Source: Hexactinellida sp. DTS-2022 (lineage: Eukaryota > Porifera > Hexactinellida). Taken from it: a stretch of DNA of 64,000 nt. Below, piece after piece: positions 42,200 through 53,294 of this stretch. Within the stretch, counting starts at the first letter, position 1, and each line of letters starts with the position of its first letter. Under the pieces are notes generated by a model. The model did no database searches. It saw nothing but the letters and a program-made list of their open reading frames with translations, and was not told the origin of the DNA. The stretch covers positions 3,224,001 to 3,288,000 of the forward strand of contig JAPNXP010000014.1 in assembly GCA_028753945.1 (NCBI GenBank), in the 5' to 3' direction. The position numbers were made by a program, and so were the translations under genes.

Positions 42200-44115
42200 T
42201 TCTTTTATGCCCCTAATTTCATAATTTTTGACATATTCCTGAACTTTTTGACGTGAACCTAAATATTTTGACCTGTAGATTCCGAATTTTTTAATTTTGG
42301 GACACAATATATGGCAGTGCAGAATTTTATCACCTCTTTTGATGCTGAAATTCGGAGAAATTCGTGGGCCGCAGCCCTAGAATGCTTATAAAACCAAGAA
42401 TAATTATCAGAAAGTCAAAAAATTTCTCTGGGGTAACACATGATCCATCCTCAGACCCTTGATCTAGAATTGAAAAAATTTTCTTCTAAAATTTTATAAC
42501 TCTAGTTTAGTGCACTACAGCGTTATATAATTATTTTGAAAAAATGTCCTATAGCATCGTTTCTTCTGCAAAAATAAATAAAATAAAAATTATTACTGAG
42601 AGGAAATAGTCTCATAATAATATGTTCAAAAATTCAAAAAGATTCAACAATTTTTGAAAAATTGCCATGCCCATATAAGGAAGTCGACGTCATATTTTAT
42701 TAAAAACACCATCTTTATTGAAAATTAAGAAAAAAAATCATATAAGTCAATCTCTATCTCATCTAGAGTATTCCTAGTAGTGAATTATGCAATTCTGAGA
42801 TTCACCGTATTCGCCCGAATATCAATACAGGATACCCTTAAACTTGTATATTAAAGAATAAGTTTAATACAAAGTCAAAATAGAACGCATGTGTTGTTTG
42901 CTTAGGTAGCTTAACCACACGTCTATCTTCTCCATAATTACATCAAACTGTCTAAGTGAACGATAATTGGCTTTGTGAGTTAAAGCTTCTATGCGAAATT
43001 ACCATAACTCATGTACAAGACATATAATCTAGAAACAAAATAAGTTATACAGCCACATTCCAGTCCTCTCCATCTATATATTAACAGACCGAACTGTTAT
43101 GTTAACAGACCGTACTATGTAGACTCCGTTATGGTTGGTAGGGCCATGGACTTACCAATAATTTGTATATATCTATTCATCCCATTGTAAATTGAAATTG
43201 TCACCCTACCCTAGTACCTTATGCTGCCCCTTATACAGACATCAGTGTTTCAACGGATTCTGATATATAAATAACTGATTTGAAACAATCCCAATTAAAT
43301 AATTCCTAAACTGCAACTTATTTATAGTTTATAAGTTTGTAAATTATTGATAGACTCAACGAGTCATCAAGATCATTTGCATAGAGCATTTGGTTGTGTA
43401 ATCCGGACTAACAGCATTTATTCTAACCTCAAATGCAGCATTCTAATGCAAAACGTTAGTTATCTCATCACATGTTCCGATTAAAGTAATGAGGTAACTT
43501 ATTCCTAAACACGATAGCTAAATTAGAATACTTTTGCAATTCTTTATTTATTTGTGAAGGCAAGGATTTTGTTGGCTACAATATACTATAATTACTATTA
43601 CATCACTATAATATTTAAAATTATTATAATTGAAAGATTTAATTTTAATTCACTTGCCTTTACAAGGCAGGATCTAATCTAGCTATACGTATACTCCCTT
43701 ATTGATTAATTAATTAATACAATTAATATATACTACTAACTAAACACAACTTTGTTTAATCTTATGAATCAACAAAAAACACATACAAACTAAAGTTTAA
43801 TACTCTTCTTTTAATTAAATAATTCTACACTTAATTTGTATCCATATGTTCCAATCGTATTATTGTTTGTTCTAATTTTCTGATTTTTTTCAAATGTTTT
43901 CTCTCGATTTCCCATTCCGCCCTTTTCATATCCAGATACTCTTTATGTTTATCAATCATCTTACATGTCTCTTCCTGAGTCTTCCATCAAGCTCATTTTT
44001 TCTTCCTCAGTAGCTTATAAATAGTTTCGCTGTGAGTGTACTTGGTACACACTCTGTACCTTTCCCCAACCGCGAGCCTAACGGTTGAGGGATGTCAAGA
44101 GCTTACCTGAGAACA
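42200..44115. other. Long AT-rich stretch without genes
   Basis: About 1.9 kb with no ORF of note and no bounded element. TTAATTAATTAAT runs occur at about 43700. I see nothing that can be annotated. Confidence 0.5.
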
Positions 44116-44121
44116 CCTAAC

Positions 44122-44875
44122 CGTGACCTACGTTATATAAGGCCTATGCACCAACTTTGTGAAACTGGACCATGGATTAAAGGATAAATAGGTCATTTAT
44201 CGTTATCTAAATAACTAGTAGTGATAGACCTCATAAATGTTCTATGACTCTTTAGAAAGATGATACAAAGTTACATAGCACCCTTCAGAATTGAGTTATG
44301 TCATCATTTGATTACGTAATCGCTATTTTGGTGGGTGTTATCGTTTTTTTATAGCCTGCTTTTAACATAGTTAGACGCATTATAAATGTTCAAGATTTTA
44401 ACATAATGATGCCCAGGACTTGTTAAAAGAAATATATTGAAATTATAAATGGAATGTTGACACATTTTCCTCGGTTGCCATGGATATGTATTTTTCTTAA
44501 AATGTGCCATAACTCAAAAATTATCTATTTTATGTAAACTAGGCTAGTACTGATCTACCCGCAATTGGTAACTTCCTATTCATTGACCATACATTTTTTA
44601 GGCCTAACTTCAATAAGTTTTGAGATAATGAGTGTATTACCTCATAAGGAATTAAGTGCTAATTATCTTATTATCTCAAAAATTATATCTGAATGGTGTT
44701 ATCTATACCTTGATATCATGTTCGGATGTTCCTATATAGTTATAGAACATTTATGAAGTCTATCACTACTAGCTATTTAGATAACGATAAATAACCTATT
44801 TATCATTAGCCTTCCTTTAATCCATGGTCCAGTTTCACAAAGTTGGTGCATAGGCCTTATATAACGTAGGTCACG
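44122..44875. mobile_element. P-like MITE, complete reference copy
   Basis: Ends CGTGACCTACGTTATATAAG and CTTATATAACGTAGGTCACG are perfect inverts, continuing GGCCTATGCACCAACTTTG to CCATGGATTAAAGG; the terminal repeats are about 120 bp. ACCTAAC is duplicated at 44115-44121 and 44876-44882. The layout CCTAC..TATATAAGGCCTA..CCATGG resembles the ends of P relic P1, so a P-type transposase probably moved it (inference). The middle holds a TTTGAGATAATGAG hairpin. Confidence 0.88.
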
Positions 44876-44889
44876 ACCTAACTTAGCTC

Positions 44890-45480
44890 TTGACACCATT
44901 AGCGGGACCTAGGCTTAGGACAAATTACCCATAACATGAGACTGGTCACTGAGGGTTTTATTAAACAGAAGGTTTAATAAAAACTATGATAACACAACGA
45001 AAATTTTAACTTAGCTAACTGAAAGAAACGGAAATCTTGGCTAGTTATTATCTCAGTATTCCACAACAACCACCAAATTATAACCAGACATATGTACTGA
45101 AATTAGACTCTTTTTTATGGCATACGACAGCCTATATAACAATTAGTAATTAATGTTGTTCCTAGCTGCTGTACCTAGTGTAGTGTTACTATATTATATA
45201 TTATATTTCTTTGTAACTGAAAACCAGTTTGTTTGTAAAATTGTTCAATATTGCCTATTCTAATTTAATTGAGAGTTCGCTGTATGTTTATGAAAATGGA
45301 TAAGGGAAGAATTGGCTTTTTGAATTTTCCGAGGATCTATGTATTTGATGCACCCTAAGAATGCGCTTTCCAATGTTCCTAAAACTTCAAAGATAAAAAC
45401 GTAAACAATCTTAACTTTAAATAAAAAAGAAGTGTATAACTCACTTGATCCCATAGGTATAACGCTTACCTATGTGTAGC
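44890..45480. other. Non-coding stretch
   Basis: Nothing recognised; AT-rich, with short ORFs lacking domains. Confidence 0.45.
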
Positions 45481-45484
45481 ATCA

Positions 45485-46060
45485 TTAATTTACCTCCTAA
45501 ATAACAGCTCGTCATCCGCCACTGGCAGGGGTTTATCTAGGTGCCTGGCCGGCACTTTTAAGTGCCGGCCAGGCATCAGTTGTGGTGAAAAAGTGCGTGA
45601 ATTGCGATTCGATTTAGGTGCCGGGTTGGTACTTAATTAGTTGCCGGGTGTATAGCCAGATTTCCTGGCCCAGAAATGGTTGGATAAACAACTTTTGTGC
45701 ACCGTAGCAATTTACCTCCTTAAAATAATGCCGCATCATTGAATTCTACTGATTATGTATTATGGCTAATACATTTAGGGTGCCGGAAAATTTATACCTG
45801 CATAATAAAGTGCCAGCCACGAAAATCCTAGATAAACCCTGGCCACTGGGGAACATGCCGTTGTAGGTCGCGTTCCCATTACCTGGGCTCACCATGATTG
45901 GGATTGGTTGACTGAATAACCTCGAGCAGACGTCCCCACAAGGTTCGATGTACCTTGCCTTTGAGCGATTTCGAATTGAAAAATTAGTCAGAAGAGTGTA
46001 AGAGGTAAAATATGTTATTGACGGTACCATAGAAGCTGTCGCAGTCCCATATTTCAGTTG
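45485..46060 (-). repeat. Repeat shared with 61440-61720, split by a hAT MITE
   Basis: On minus, ATCGCTCAAAGGCAAGG, GTGGGGACGTCTGCTCGAGG and GGTGAGCCCAGGTAATGGGA match the plus strand at 61510-61610. After the MITE, GACGAGCTGTTATTTAGG continues the match. In the other copy this segment follows the OTU relic, so it is probably the 3' part of the same element. No ORF runs through it. Confidence 0.7.
45526..45841. mobile_element. hAT MITE, complete
   Basis: CAGGGGTTTATCTAGG and CCTAGATAAACCCTG are inverted ends. GCCACTGG is duplicated exactly on both sides (45518-45525, 45842-45849). Inside, GTGCCTGGCCGGCACTT and AGTGCCGGCCAGGCA form a strong palindrome near the left end. A diverged relative is at 18480-18815. 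Confidence 0.93.
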
Positions 46061-46118
46061 CTGGTGTCCTTAGGTAATAATATTTATGAAATTGACCATT
46101 GTACAATTTGTACCAGAG

Positions 46119-46577
46119 CTAGAATAAAAATGATTTTGGAAAAAGATAGCAAAGCCAGCAAATTGGTAATGCAAATGTAAGGTGATCGTGACAGATGGTA
46201 ATTTCTTGATCAATATCTGATATTGTTAGATTTTTGTTGAGTTCCGGAAGATGTCCTATCCCGATTGTTAGAAGAGTAGGGACGGATTCGAATTTGCCAG
46301 ATAACCGCTCGAAAATGGCTGTAGTTGATCCATAGGACTTGCACTTATTCTGATTAAGCTTCCAACTTATAGATGACTCTAGGTTTGTGACTACATTACC
46401 GATGGTACCTAGCATGTTCTTGGTATTGAAGGATTTGGTACAATGATGGCATTTGAAGGTGGAGATGTAAAGGTCGTTGCATAGGTCCTCGGAGCGTAGA
46501 AAGTTTGTAATAATTGCCTCTGATCCATAGAAATCATATGATTTGTATAAACCTGTTGAGTCATAGTTCTGTGGCAT
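46119..46577 (-). CDS. 152-aa ORF, possible transposon-encoded USP-like fragment
   Basis: The ORF (start ATG at 46577) opens MPQNYDSTGLYKSYDFYGSE. It contains two Cys pairs, CHHCTKSF and NQNKCKSYGS, then TLLTIGIGHLPELNKNLTIS and IDQEITICHDHLTFALP. This order (Cys pairs, a hydrophobic strand ending in a PELN-like turn, a strand reading I.HD..) recalls the C-terminal half of ubiquitin-specific-protease-like domains carried by some animal transposons, which continue with a catalytic His segment. Here that His segment is absent and the frame ends in a different sequence (ICWLCYLFPKSF). The assignment is from memory of the pattern and weak. The ORF lies directly upstream (minus) of the 45485-46060 repeat. 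Confidence 0.35.
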   Translation of the reverse strand: MPQNYDSTGLYKSYDFYGSEAIITNFLRSEDLCNDLYISTFKCHHCTKSFNTKNMLGTIGNVVTNLESSISWKLNQNKCKSYGSTTAIFERLSGKFESVPTLLTIGIGHLPELNKNLTISDIDQEITICHDHLTFALPICWLCYLFPKSFLF

Positions 46578-46584
46578 GATATTT

Positions 46585-46900
46585 TGAGACGAGTGAGATT
46601 TTGAGACATTCTATTAGCAAACCATGGATGTGCTATTAGAAATTATACAGTGAAATTTTCAGACACTATAAAGGAATTTTTGGCTTATTTTTACCTTTTA
46701 TTATGAATTTAATTTAAGAATGAGACGCGTGAGATTTTGAGACATTACTACTAGCAAACCATGGATGTTTTATTAGAAATAATACAGTGATATTTTAGAC
46801 ACTACTATAAAAGTAATTTTCACTTAATAATACATTTTATTAGGAATTTAATTAAGATTCTTACAATTTTGAGACTATAGATAAACCATAGAGACATAGA
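46585..46900. repeat. Repeat with GAGATTTTGAGACATT..CCATGGATG
   Basis: Two tandem units (about 46585 and 46725) share GTGAGATTTTGAGACATT, TAGCAAACCATGGATGT and TTAGAAATTATACAGTGA. Further copies lie at 54230-54300 (reverse), 56430-56471 and 57787-57900, the last two being halves of one copy split by a fold-back element. Confidence 0.7.
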
Positions 46901-47031
46901 TGTGCTATTATATATTGTTTTTTGATGCTGGTTATAACAATTTCTGACTTGATCACTTGTTTTGAACGTCTTTCACTAAATTTTATATTCTATCTGCAAT
47001 ATTTATCCCTTTTAATTAATTAACTTAATTA

Positions 47032-47224
47032 CAGTCAGGGGGTCTGCTTATTATGAACGCGATTTCGTCTGCTTAATGTGAAATTTTATTATGAACAAGC
47101 CCTATGGTCCCAATTTAATAACTTACATAGGGTTTGTATTAAATTGAGTTCGCTTATTATGAAGTCTCTCTATTATGAACACAATTTTAGTCCCTTAAAT
47201 GTTCATAATAAAAGAACTTGACTG
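47032..47224. mobile_element. Pogo-like MITE, family 4, copy 3
   Basis: Begins CAGTCAGGGGGTCTGCTTAT, ends AAAAGAACTTGACTG, with TA on both sides. Same layout as 6837-7027 and 24766-24956. Confidence 0.9.
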
Positions 47225-47516
47225 TACTGATGATTATAGCAATTAAACCAGTAACCCAATTTCCAATGTATATCTGATTTGACTAGTTTTTCCTAATCTA
47301 ATAATTTCCCCATCAGCATGTGGGTTATCATACTAAATTGCAGGGACACAACTTTAATAAAAACAAAATAAATATGCTAAATTAATTAAATAAAAGATAA
47401 TAATAATGAATACATAAACTAAATAAAAAACTCAACATATATAGAAATAATCACAAAGTATAACTTCTTTCTATATGTATCATACTTAAACTAGGTGAAT
47501 ATCTAGAAATGGATAT

Positions 47517-47705
47517 ATACACTGACAGGACAAAAGTATTTGAACAGCAATAATTTGTATTTATACATTCAAACTTCCAGCAGCATAATAGCATTGTTAG
47601 ATGCATCAACACTGCTAATAACATAAAACGGTATGTAAAGTATAATAAATTAACAAATTTTTGAATTTAAATTTTTATGGAGGTATTAAACTCATTAACT
47701 ATGTA
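47517..47705. mobile_element. Tc1-type MITE, half copy, cut by P3
   Basis: Starts CACTGACAGGACAAAAGTAT and matches the reverse complement of 38035-38208 up to AACTATGTAATTAG, where the P3 end begins. The remaining half is not adjacent. Confidence 0.75.
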
Positions 47706-50580
47706 ATTAGCCACAGCCTACTTTACTCAGGCCTGACAGTAAAACACCATGGATAAAAACGAAGGCATAAATCATTAATTGAAAATAGTCATCTGTAGGC
47801 GCTAGTTGAGCTACAATATTTTTTACATCAGACAATGGCCTAGCCAATGGTTTACAATAAACAAATAGTATTCATTTTTTGCTAAAATGAGTTTTATTAG
47901 TGTTTTTCACTATACACTAACACTATTGTTAATTAATTATTCATATAACAATTAAAATGCTACAATAAAGTAATGCTTGCGAAGGACATGATTACTGAAC
48001 TCTTAGTTTCTTTAATTTACGATTATCTTCTCCTCTTGAGGGTGCATGTGAATGATAATTTTTAACCATGTTGGAGATAAGACAGTTTGAGGCTACAAAA
48101 AAACAATTTACGTATGATCTCCAACCATCAGTATTACAAATTGAGCATCTGTTGCGCCAGGGTTCACTAGAGTAATTCTCAAGGATTCTAATAAACAGAC
48201 CAATAAATAAATTTTGGCAGACACGACAATGCGTTAATTTTTTGTTCTTCAAGTATTGATCCACGCAATAACCTGCATTAAATGTCAAAGATTGAAGAGT
48301 TTGGCAACCAATGATTACAGTAGAAATATCTTGTAGCTTTGAGAGAAATGGTGCTAATTCTATGATAGGAGAATCACATACTTCTTCTTTCGGTTAGAAA
48401 GATTTGATAAACGAGCTCAGATTATTTTCTTTTGAAGAGGGTTCCTGGGAAACAGTTTCAATATACTAGATATCTTGAGCAGTCGTTCAGTTTCTAGTAT
48501 TTGGCCATATGAGACGTGATAGTTTGATCCAGACATCATTCTATACAACCCGAAGTGGTGTTCTAATGGATCTGTCTGGAGGAAATAGGTGAGTACATAT
48601 GAAAATCCGCATTGAGAAGTTAAGTGATTGACTAAAAAGGGCAGCGCTTCACAAGTATGTTTGAAGCTTGTAAAAGTATGGGGTGTTAATTTACCTTGTT
48701 TTCCTGGTAAGGATCTCCAAGTATATAGACAGTTAACAATGCGAGTAATCAACCCAAATCTAGGATCATCTAGTACTAGTTGTTTAGAAAATTGGTCATT
48801 TAAACGAACGTCTTTGTTCGTCCTATTGTCAATAAAAATCTTCCACACCATAACAATTATATCAATGAATTCTGCAGTCTCGTGTTTAAACCTTTTGAGT
48901 CGGGGTTCATTAGAAATCTTTAGAGCCAATTTAACATTCTGCCGTTCTATTATGGAAGGCCAACATGCTTTTGCTGTAAGACGAGGTGCAAGTTTCGCGA
49001 TACTGTTTTGTTCCAACTTATAAATCGTTCGAATATCATCAAAAGAAGCTGTTTGTGGGTTAAGAGGGAATCGAGTGCAGTTAGGTGAAAAATCTTCAAA
49101 CTTTGGATACAGAAAAGTTTGGTTTTCATTTTTTAGATTCAGCCAATTGTTACGAATCGTCTTAAGTATATGCACAAAATCAAACATTAGTACAAGTGAT
49201 CATTTTGCAAATAATGGATGAGCGACGACAGGTTGTAAGGTTTTTTGATCAGAGGGAAATAACATAAAAATCTTACATTTAGTGGATAGTTATCAGTGCA
49301 CAAACCTGAACTGAAAGTCCACACCGTTCTATATCAGCAATTACCTGTATAATTACAGGATGAATAACTTGTGCACTAGTTGTAGAATTAGGAATTAATC
49401 GAACAACAGTAGACCACTTTTTGTGCAAACTTGAAACCATTATTGCGAAAACTGTCTTGATAGGATCGTCAGAATCAACACAAGAACCAATTATTCGCCC
49501 ACCCTTATAAGAAACATCGGATGTAACGTGAATTTCGTCCATTTGAACAATTACGTTTCTTTCTTGAGAAGAAAAATCTGTAGTTGCTTGATTAAGATAA
49601 CTCATATAGTCACTTTCTAACCCAATAGAGGAATAAAGTTTCTCAAGTGTATGTGCATGAGGGAGAGATAGGCACTCTAGAGATTGTAGATATTTGTAGC
49701 AGCTAGGAGAGATAAGATGGGATTTCAGTGCCAAAACTTGGCTAAGGACGCTGTATCTTCTGCGGTTCTTGGGAATGGTAGAGTTCTCGAGTTGACAAAT
49801 GATAAACTGAAGGCGAGCTAGTCTAGAAGAATCGTCGAGAGTAGTTGAGTCTCCGTCTATAGATTTTGAAATACTGACTTCAAGTTTAACAATTGCTCTG
49901 TTAATATTTCTACAAGCATTCGTGATGTGTAGCTGGATAGAATTAGAGGTAGAATTAATAATTGATTTGCTTTCGATCTCAGCAATTAGAAGCTCAATTT
50001 GTCTAACATCATTTATCACAGGTAATGATAGTATATAGGCTCTTCTCCCCGGTATGCTGTTACAGTTACAATAGAATAGATAGTCAGCGAAGACTGAACT
50101 GAAATGTGGTGATTTATATTACAAAGTGATATTAGATGAAATTCACCATCGTTGGGCTGCCAAGACACCCAATTAGAAGGAATGTTTGGGACAATAACTT
50201 CTCTTTCAACTATTCTAAAGTAGTAACACGATAAACCTCTTCTTCTTCTTTTTGTGAAATACAACTTAGCTGTATGGCTCGAGTGAAATGATATACTCCT
50301 TTTCCTCAAAAGATAGCCGATGTATAGGAGCTGATGGTTTTGAATAATATGAAGAACAACCAGGTAAGATAGATGGAACTGCTCCTGTTCGTAACTTAGG
50401 TTGGGCTCTTGGGATTTCAGAAAAGGACCCATCAGGATTTGGCACATGCTCGATGTCGGCTTCACGAAAATGTTTAGCACAAACAAAGATAAATTTAAAA
50501 TCTGTCAAATTATCTCGGCGCAGAGCAGTGATCCATTCCTGGCGTAATTCAGGCGGCTTGTTAGGAAGCTTAAATAATAA
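47706..50580 (-). mobile_element. P-element-like transposon relic P3
   Basis: The 3' end (low coordinates) has CACAGCCTACTTTACTCAGG then CCATGGATAAAAACGAAGGC, identical to the P2 end. The transposase runs on minus from the middle of the THAP domain to the C-terminus. The 5' end is lost: a LINE with an ATT tail lies at 50577 within the THAP coding sequence. P3 itself is inserted in a Tc1-type MITE. Confidence 0.85.
47992..50575 (-). pseudogene. P-element transposase P3, near full length, broken
   Basis: Order on minus: THAP remainder (PPELRQEWITALRR, FIFVCAKHF; the first Cys pair is missing), a frameshifted linker, then 50019-49279 with leucine-rich helices and VIVQMDEIHVTSD, holding the first catalytic Asp. 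This frame ends in a stop at ALITIH: a one-base deletion just before the second Asp, since the next frame gives DNYPLNVRFL. From 49187 a long frame gives FDFVHILKTIRNNW through LQTDPLEHHFGLYRMM with the acidic residue, then a frame break at about 48410. The C-terminal frame 48288-47992 carries HCRVCQ and WRNRCSICNTDGW and ends KKLRVQ. It is the best-preserved P core here and serves as reference for P1 and P2. Confidence 0.88.
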
Positions 50581-51805
50581 TAATAATAATAATAATATTG
50601 CAGCTTTTGGGACGCCTTACACAAGGGTCTCAAGGCGTTTACAGTAAAAATTGTAAAGGATTAAAGTACAAGTTAAACAAACAAACAAATAAAAGCAATA
50701 AATACACCATAACAAAGAAAAGAGAAAAATTAAGAGTAGTGTGTGTTGAACAGATGTGTCTTGAGTAGTTTTTTGAGAATTTCAACAGAGGCAGCACTTC
50801 TAATATTAAGTGGAAGAGAGTTCCAGAGCCATGGAGCAGAATATGAGAAAATACGGTTCCCATAATGCTTTCGTTGAGATCTAGGTTGTCTTAATAGATT
50901 GGTTGAATTAGATCTATGATTATAACTACTGTGCAAAAGGTAAATGAGATTGTTTAGGTAAATCGGACAGTAACCATAAAGGTTTATGTAAGTGATAAGT
51001 AATATCTTGAAGTCGATGCGTGCCTTTACTGGTAGCCAATGTAGATTTTTAAGTATAGGAGTAATGTGGTCGTATCTATTGGTACCTGAGATTAACCGAG
51101 CAGCTGCGTTTTGAATACTCTGTAACCTGTTCAACTCCTGCGTCGGTAACCCGAAAAATAAAGCATTACAGTAGTCTAGTCTACATGAGACAAATGCATG
51201 GACAAGTCGTTCAATAGATACTTTGTCAAGAAAGGTACAAAGAGCCCCTATTCTATACAGGGAAAGAGATGCTGTCTTACAAACTTTACATACATGTGAT
51301 TTCATTGACAGATGCTTGTCCCAGCTGACACCCAAGTTTAAAACAGTGTCCACGGGATGTAGAACACAGGATCCAAGTTTGATAGAGAGAGAAGCAAGAT
51401 CCAGTGGACGGGATCGGGGTGAGAAATAGATTATGTTTGTCTTTAAAGGGTTACAGGTTAGTTTATTAGCACTGAACCAGGAACTGAGATCAGACAGGCA
51501 ATTTTCTAGATGCAATAGTGATTCTTCGATTTTTGATGGCGATGGTGTGAGATACAGCTGTGTGTCATCAGCATATGATAGAATCGAGAGAGCATGAGCG
51601 TGAACTATGTCTTCTATAGGGGAAATATAGAGGTTAAAAAGTATTGGACCTAGAATTGACCCCTGAGGGACGCCATAATTAACAGACTGGGATTTAGAAG
51701 GAGTACCATTGATGCAAACAACCTCACTTCTTTGTGTGAAATAGGACTTAATCCAATAAAGTACGCTGCCAGCAAGCCCGAAACGAGATTCTAGGCGCTC
51801 TAAAC
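50577..51805 (-). mobile_element. CR1/L2-like LINE, 5' truncated, with ATT tail
   Basis: An (ATT)n run at 50577-50600 in the minus orientation forms the 3' tail, and the reverse transcriptase ORF runs up to a sharp 5' truncation at about 51803, where integrase sequence begins. A microsatellite tail and 5' truncation are typical of target-primed LINE insertions of the CR1/L2 group. Confidence 0.85.
50730..51803 (-). CDS. LINE reverse transcriptase, C-terminal part (intact frame)
   Basis: One open frame from the truncation point to 50730, about 358 codons. RT motifs: SVNYGVPQGSILGPILFNLY at about 51680, then SILSYADDTQLYL at about 51570 with the catalytic YADD box. LDYCNALFFGLPTQELNRLQ and NAAARLISGTNRYDHITPIL, then LHWLPVKARIDFKILLITY are the thumb and C-terminal blocks common in CR1/L2/Rex-type elements. 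The ORF ends in KTHLFNTHYS. The palm is complete from motif B onward; the finger region and endonuclease are missing because of truncation. The lack of stops points to a fairly recent insertion. Confidence 0.9.
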   Translation of the reverse strand, partial: LERLESRFGLAGSVLYWIKSYFTQRSEVVCINGTPSKSQSVNYGVPQGSILGPILFNLYISPIEDIVHAHALSILSYADDTQLYLTPSPSKIEESLLHLENCLSDLSSWFSANKLTCNPLKTNIIYFSPRSRPLDLASLSIKLGSCVLHPVDTVLNLGVSWDKHLSMKSHVCKVCKTASLSLYRIGALCTFLDKVSIERLVHAFVSCRLDYCNALFFGLPTQELNRLQSIQNAAARLISGTNRYDHITPILKNLHWLPVKARIDFKILLITYINLYGYCPIYLNNLIYLLHSSYNHRSNSTNLLRQPRSQRKHYGNRIFSYSAPWLWNSLPLNIRSAASVEILKKLLKTHLFNTHYS

Positions 51806-52610
51806 TTCAGAGAAAACTGATTCTTCCAAATCAAAGTCTTCCTCATCGTTGGTATGTAGGTCGTTAATTGTGGACAAGAGATCTTGATGCCGGGACTCTC
51901 TTCCCCACATAACCTTGAATGGAGTTAGTCCGAAGGAAATTTTCTTACAGGAGTTCATTGCAAGAACAGCCTGTTTCAGTAGTTTGGAGCAATGATTTTT
52001 TTCCATATGGAAGTTCGTAAATGGGTCTAAATTTTATATTACAAAATACTAACTGTTTCAGAATCTTGTTCTGCGCATCGACTAAGCCGTTAGCCATCGG
52101 AATGAAAGCACGAGTGTAACGATTGTCTATAACCAATTTCTAGTTGAATTCCTTAAATATCTGTTAAATACAATAAATAAAAATACTATAAATAAATACA
52201 AATAACAATACATACTATAATGTTAGTGTGTAAAATTAGATAATTGTCACTAATCTAATAAACAGTATTACCTTATACTACTCACACTGCTTGTGAACTA
52301 TTTGCCCTGGTCGTGCTGGATAATATTAGGTAATCCCAAATCGAGATAGATGTCTTTCAGATTCTGAATAACTTCTTGTGAAGTCTTAGTCTTGAGAGTG
52401 CATACTGCAACATATTTGCTCAGGTAGCATACAGTGACTAGAATGTGTTTATAGCCATCTTCACTCTCAGGTAGGTCGCATATAAGGTCCATTCCTATAT
52501 GTCTCCACGTTTTAGACGTATGTAGTATTGGTTGGAGTTTCTAATGCAGTTGAGGTGGCAAGGCCGCTGTCATCTGACATCTTTGGCAAGTCTTTACATT
52601 TATAATATAA
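51803..52610 (-). pseudogene. Gypsy-like integrase gene with intron, copy A
   Basis: Minus strand: CQRCQMTAALPPQ at about 52590 is the end of the HHCC zinc domain, then GMDLICDLPESEDGYKHILV with the first catalytic Asp, and NIIQHDQGK with the second. A TAG replaces the Glu codon after GK. An intron of 125 bp (52161-52285) follows, then the second exon: DNRYTRAFIPMANGLVDAQN, where Asp stands in place of the usual catalytic Glu, and LLKQAVLAMNSCKKISFGLT, then an acidic tail. The gene is cut at SEV (51803) by the LINE. Copy B at 58180-60620 is collinear and also has the intron, which speaks for spread as DNA rather than through spliced RNA. Compare Ginger-type DNA transposons (family recalled, unverified). 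Confidence 0.8.
52161..52285 (-). other. Intron in integrase copy A
   Basis: Minus: AGCAGT then GTGAGTAGTATAAGG at the donor, TGTATTTAACAG at the acceptor, followed by ATATTTAAGG. The phase is 0. Copy B has the same donor and acceptor (GTAAGTAGTATAAGG, GTATTTAACAG) at 59233 and 59911. Confidence 0.8.
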
Positions 52611-52619
52611 TAAAGCTAT

Positions 52620-53290
52620 TACCATTGTATGATCTAATACGACTTTGATACAAAGTTAAGTGAATATCATTATGAATTTGCGATTATTTTTCACTGAGAT
52701 ACAGCCACATTTCCTTATGTGCCACTTGTCCCACAAGTAGCGTGACATATCAGGGCCGTACCCACTGCTCCCATTGGTCAAGTTTCAACCTGACCACTTT
52801 TGGCACCACTTGGTCAGGTTGGACAGGTTAACCTGACCAGTTGCAGATGCGGCACACCCGGTACGGCGTGCGTGTACCACTTTTCAGAGTGGTCCGGCTC
52901 ACCGCACCACTTCAGGAAGGCCAGCTGTGTAGTACCACCTCTATCTGTTCGAATTATACAATTCATTGATAATTTATCCAATAATGCTTTTATGATCGGT
53001 GGACCACACTCAAATACCTGGTGTTGGACCGCCAGACCGCATTCAAATACCTTGTGCGGCGTCGCCGGACCACACTAGAATACAGTAAAATTCTCCGCCG
53101 TACCACTTTTCGAAATGACGTGCCGCCCCTGACTTGGTCCTGTTGGTACTGTATCCAGCCCGGTCTAACCGGACCACTTTTAATTGGTGGCCACGGCCCT
53201 GCATATACAGAGATGCCACTTCATGGATATTGGATAAGCATGACTTAAAAATTAAAATCATAATGTTATAATATTTCTAATTATATTACA
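52620..53290 (-). mobile_element. Tc1-related MITE fragment upstream of integrase A
   Basis: AGATACAGCCACATTTCC, ATGTGCCACTTGT and ATGCCACTTCATGGATA match the middle of 37645-38208. The same segment stands upstream of integrase copy B (57975-58090), so both copies were duplicated with it. It is interrupted by the MITE at 52751-53201. Confidence 0.75.
52751..53201. mobile_element. MITE, CAGGGCCGT ends
   Basis: Ends CAGGGCCGTACCCA and TGGCCACGGCCCTG are inverted. CATAT stands on each side (52746-52750, 53202-53206). Comparison with the uninterrupted copy at 57990-58020 confirms the insertion point. GTACCACTTTTC/AAGTGGTCCGG motifs repeat inside. The ends look hAT-like but the duplication seen is 5 bp, so the superfamily is open. 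Confidence 0.8.
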
Positions 53291-53294
53291 AGAT

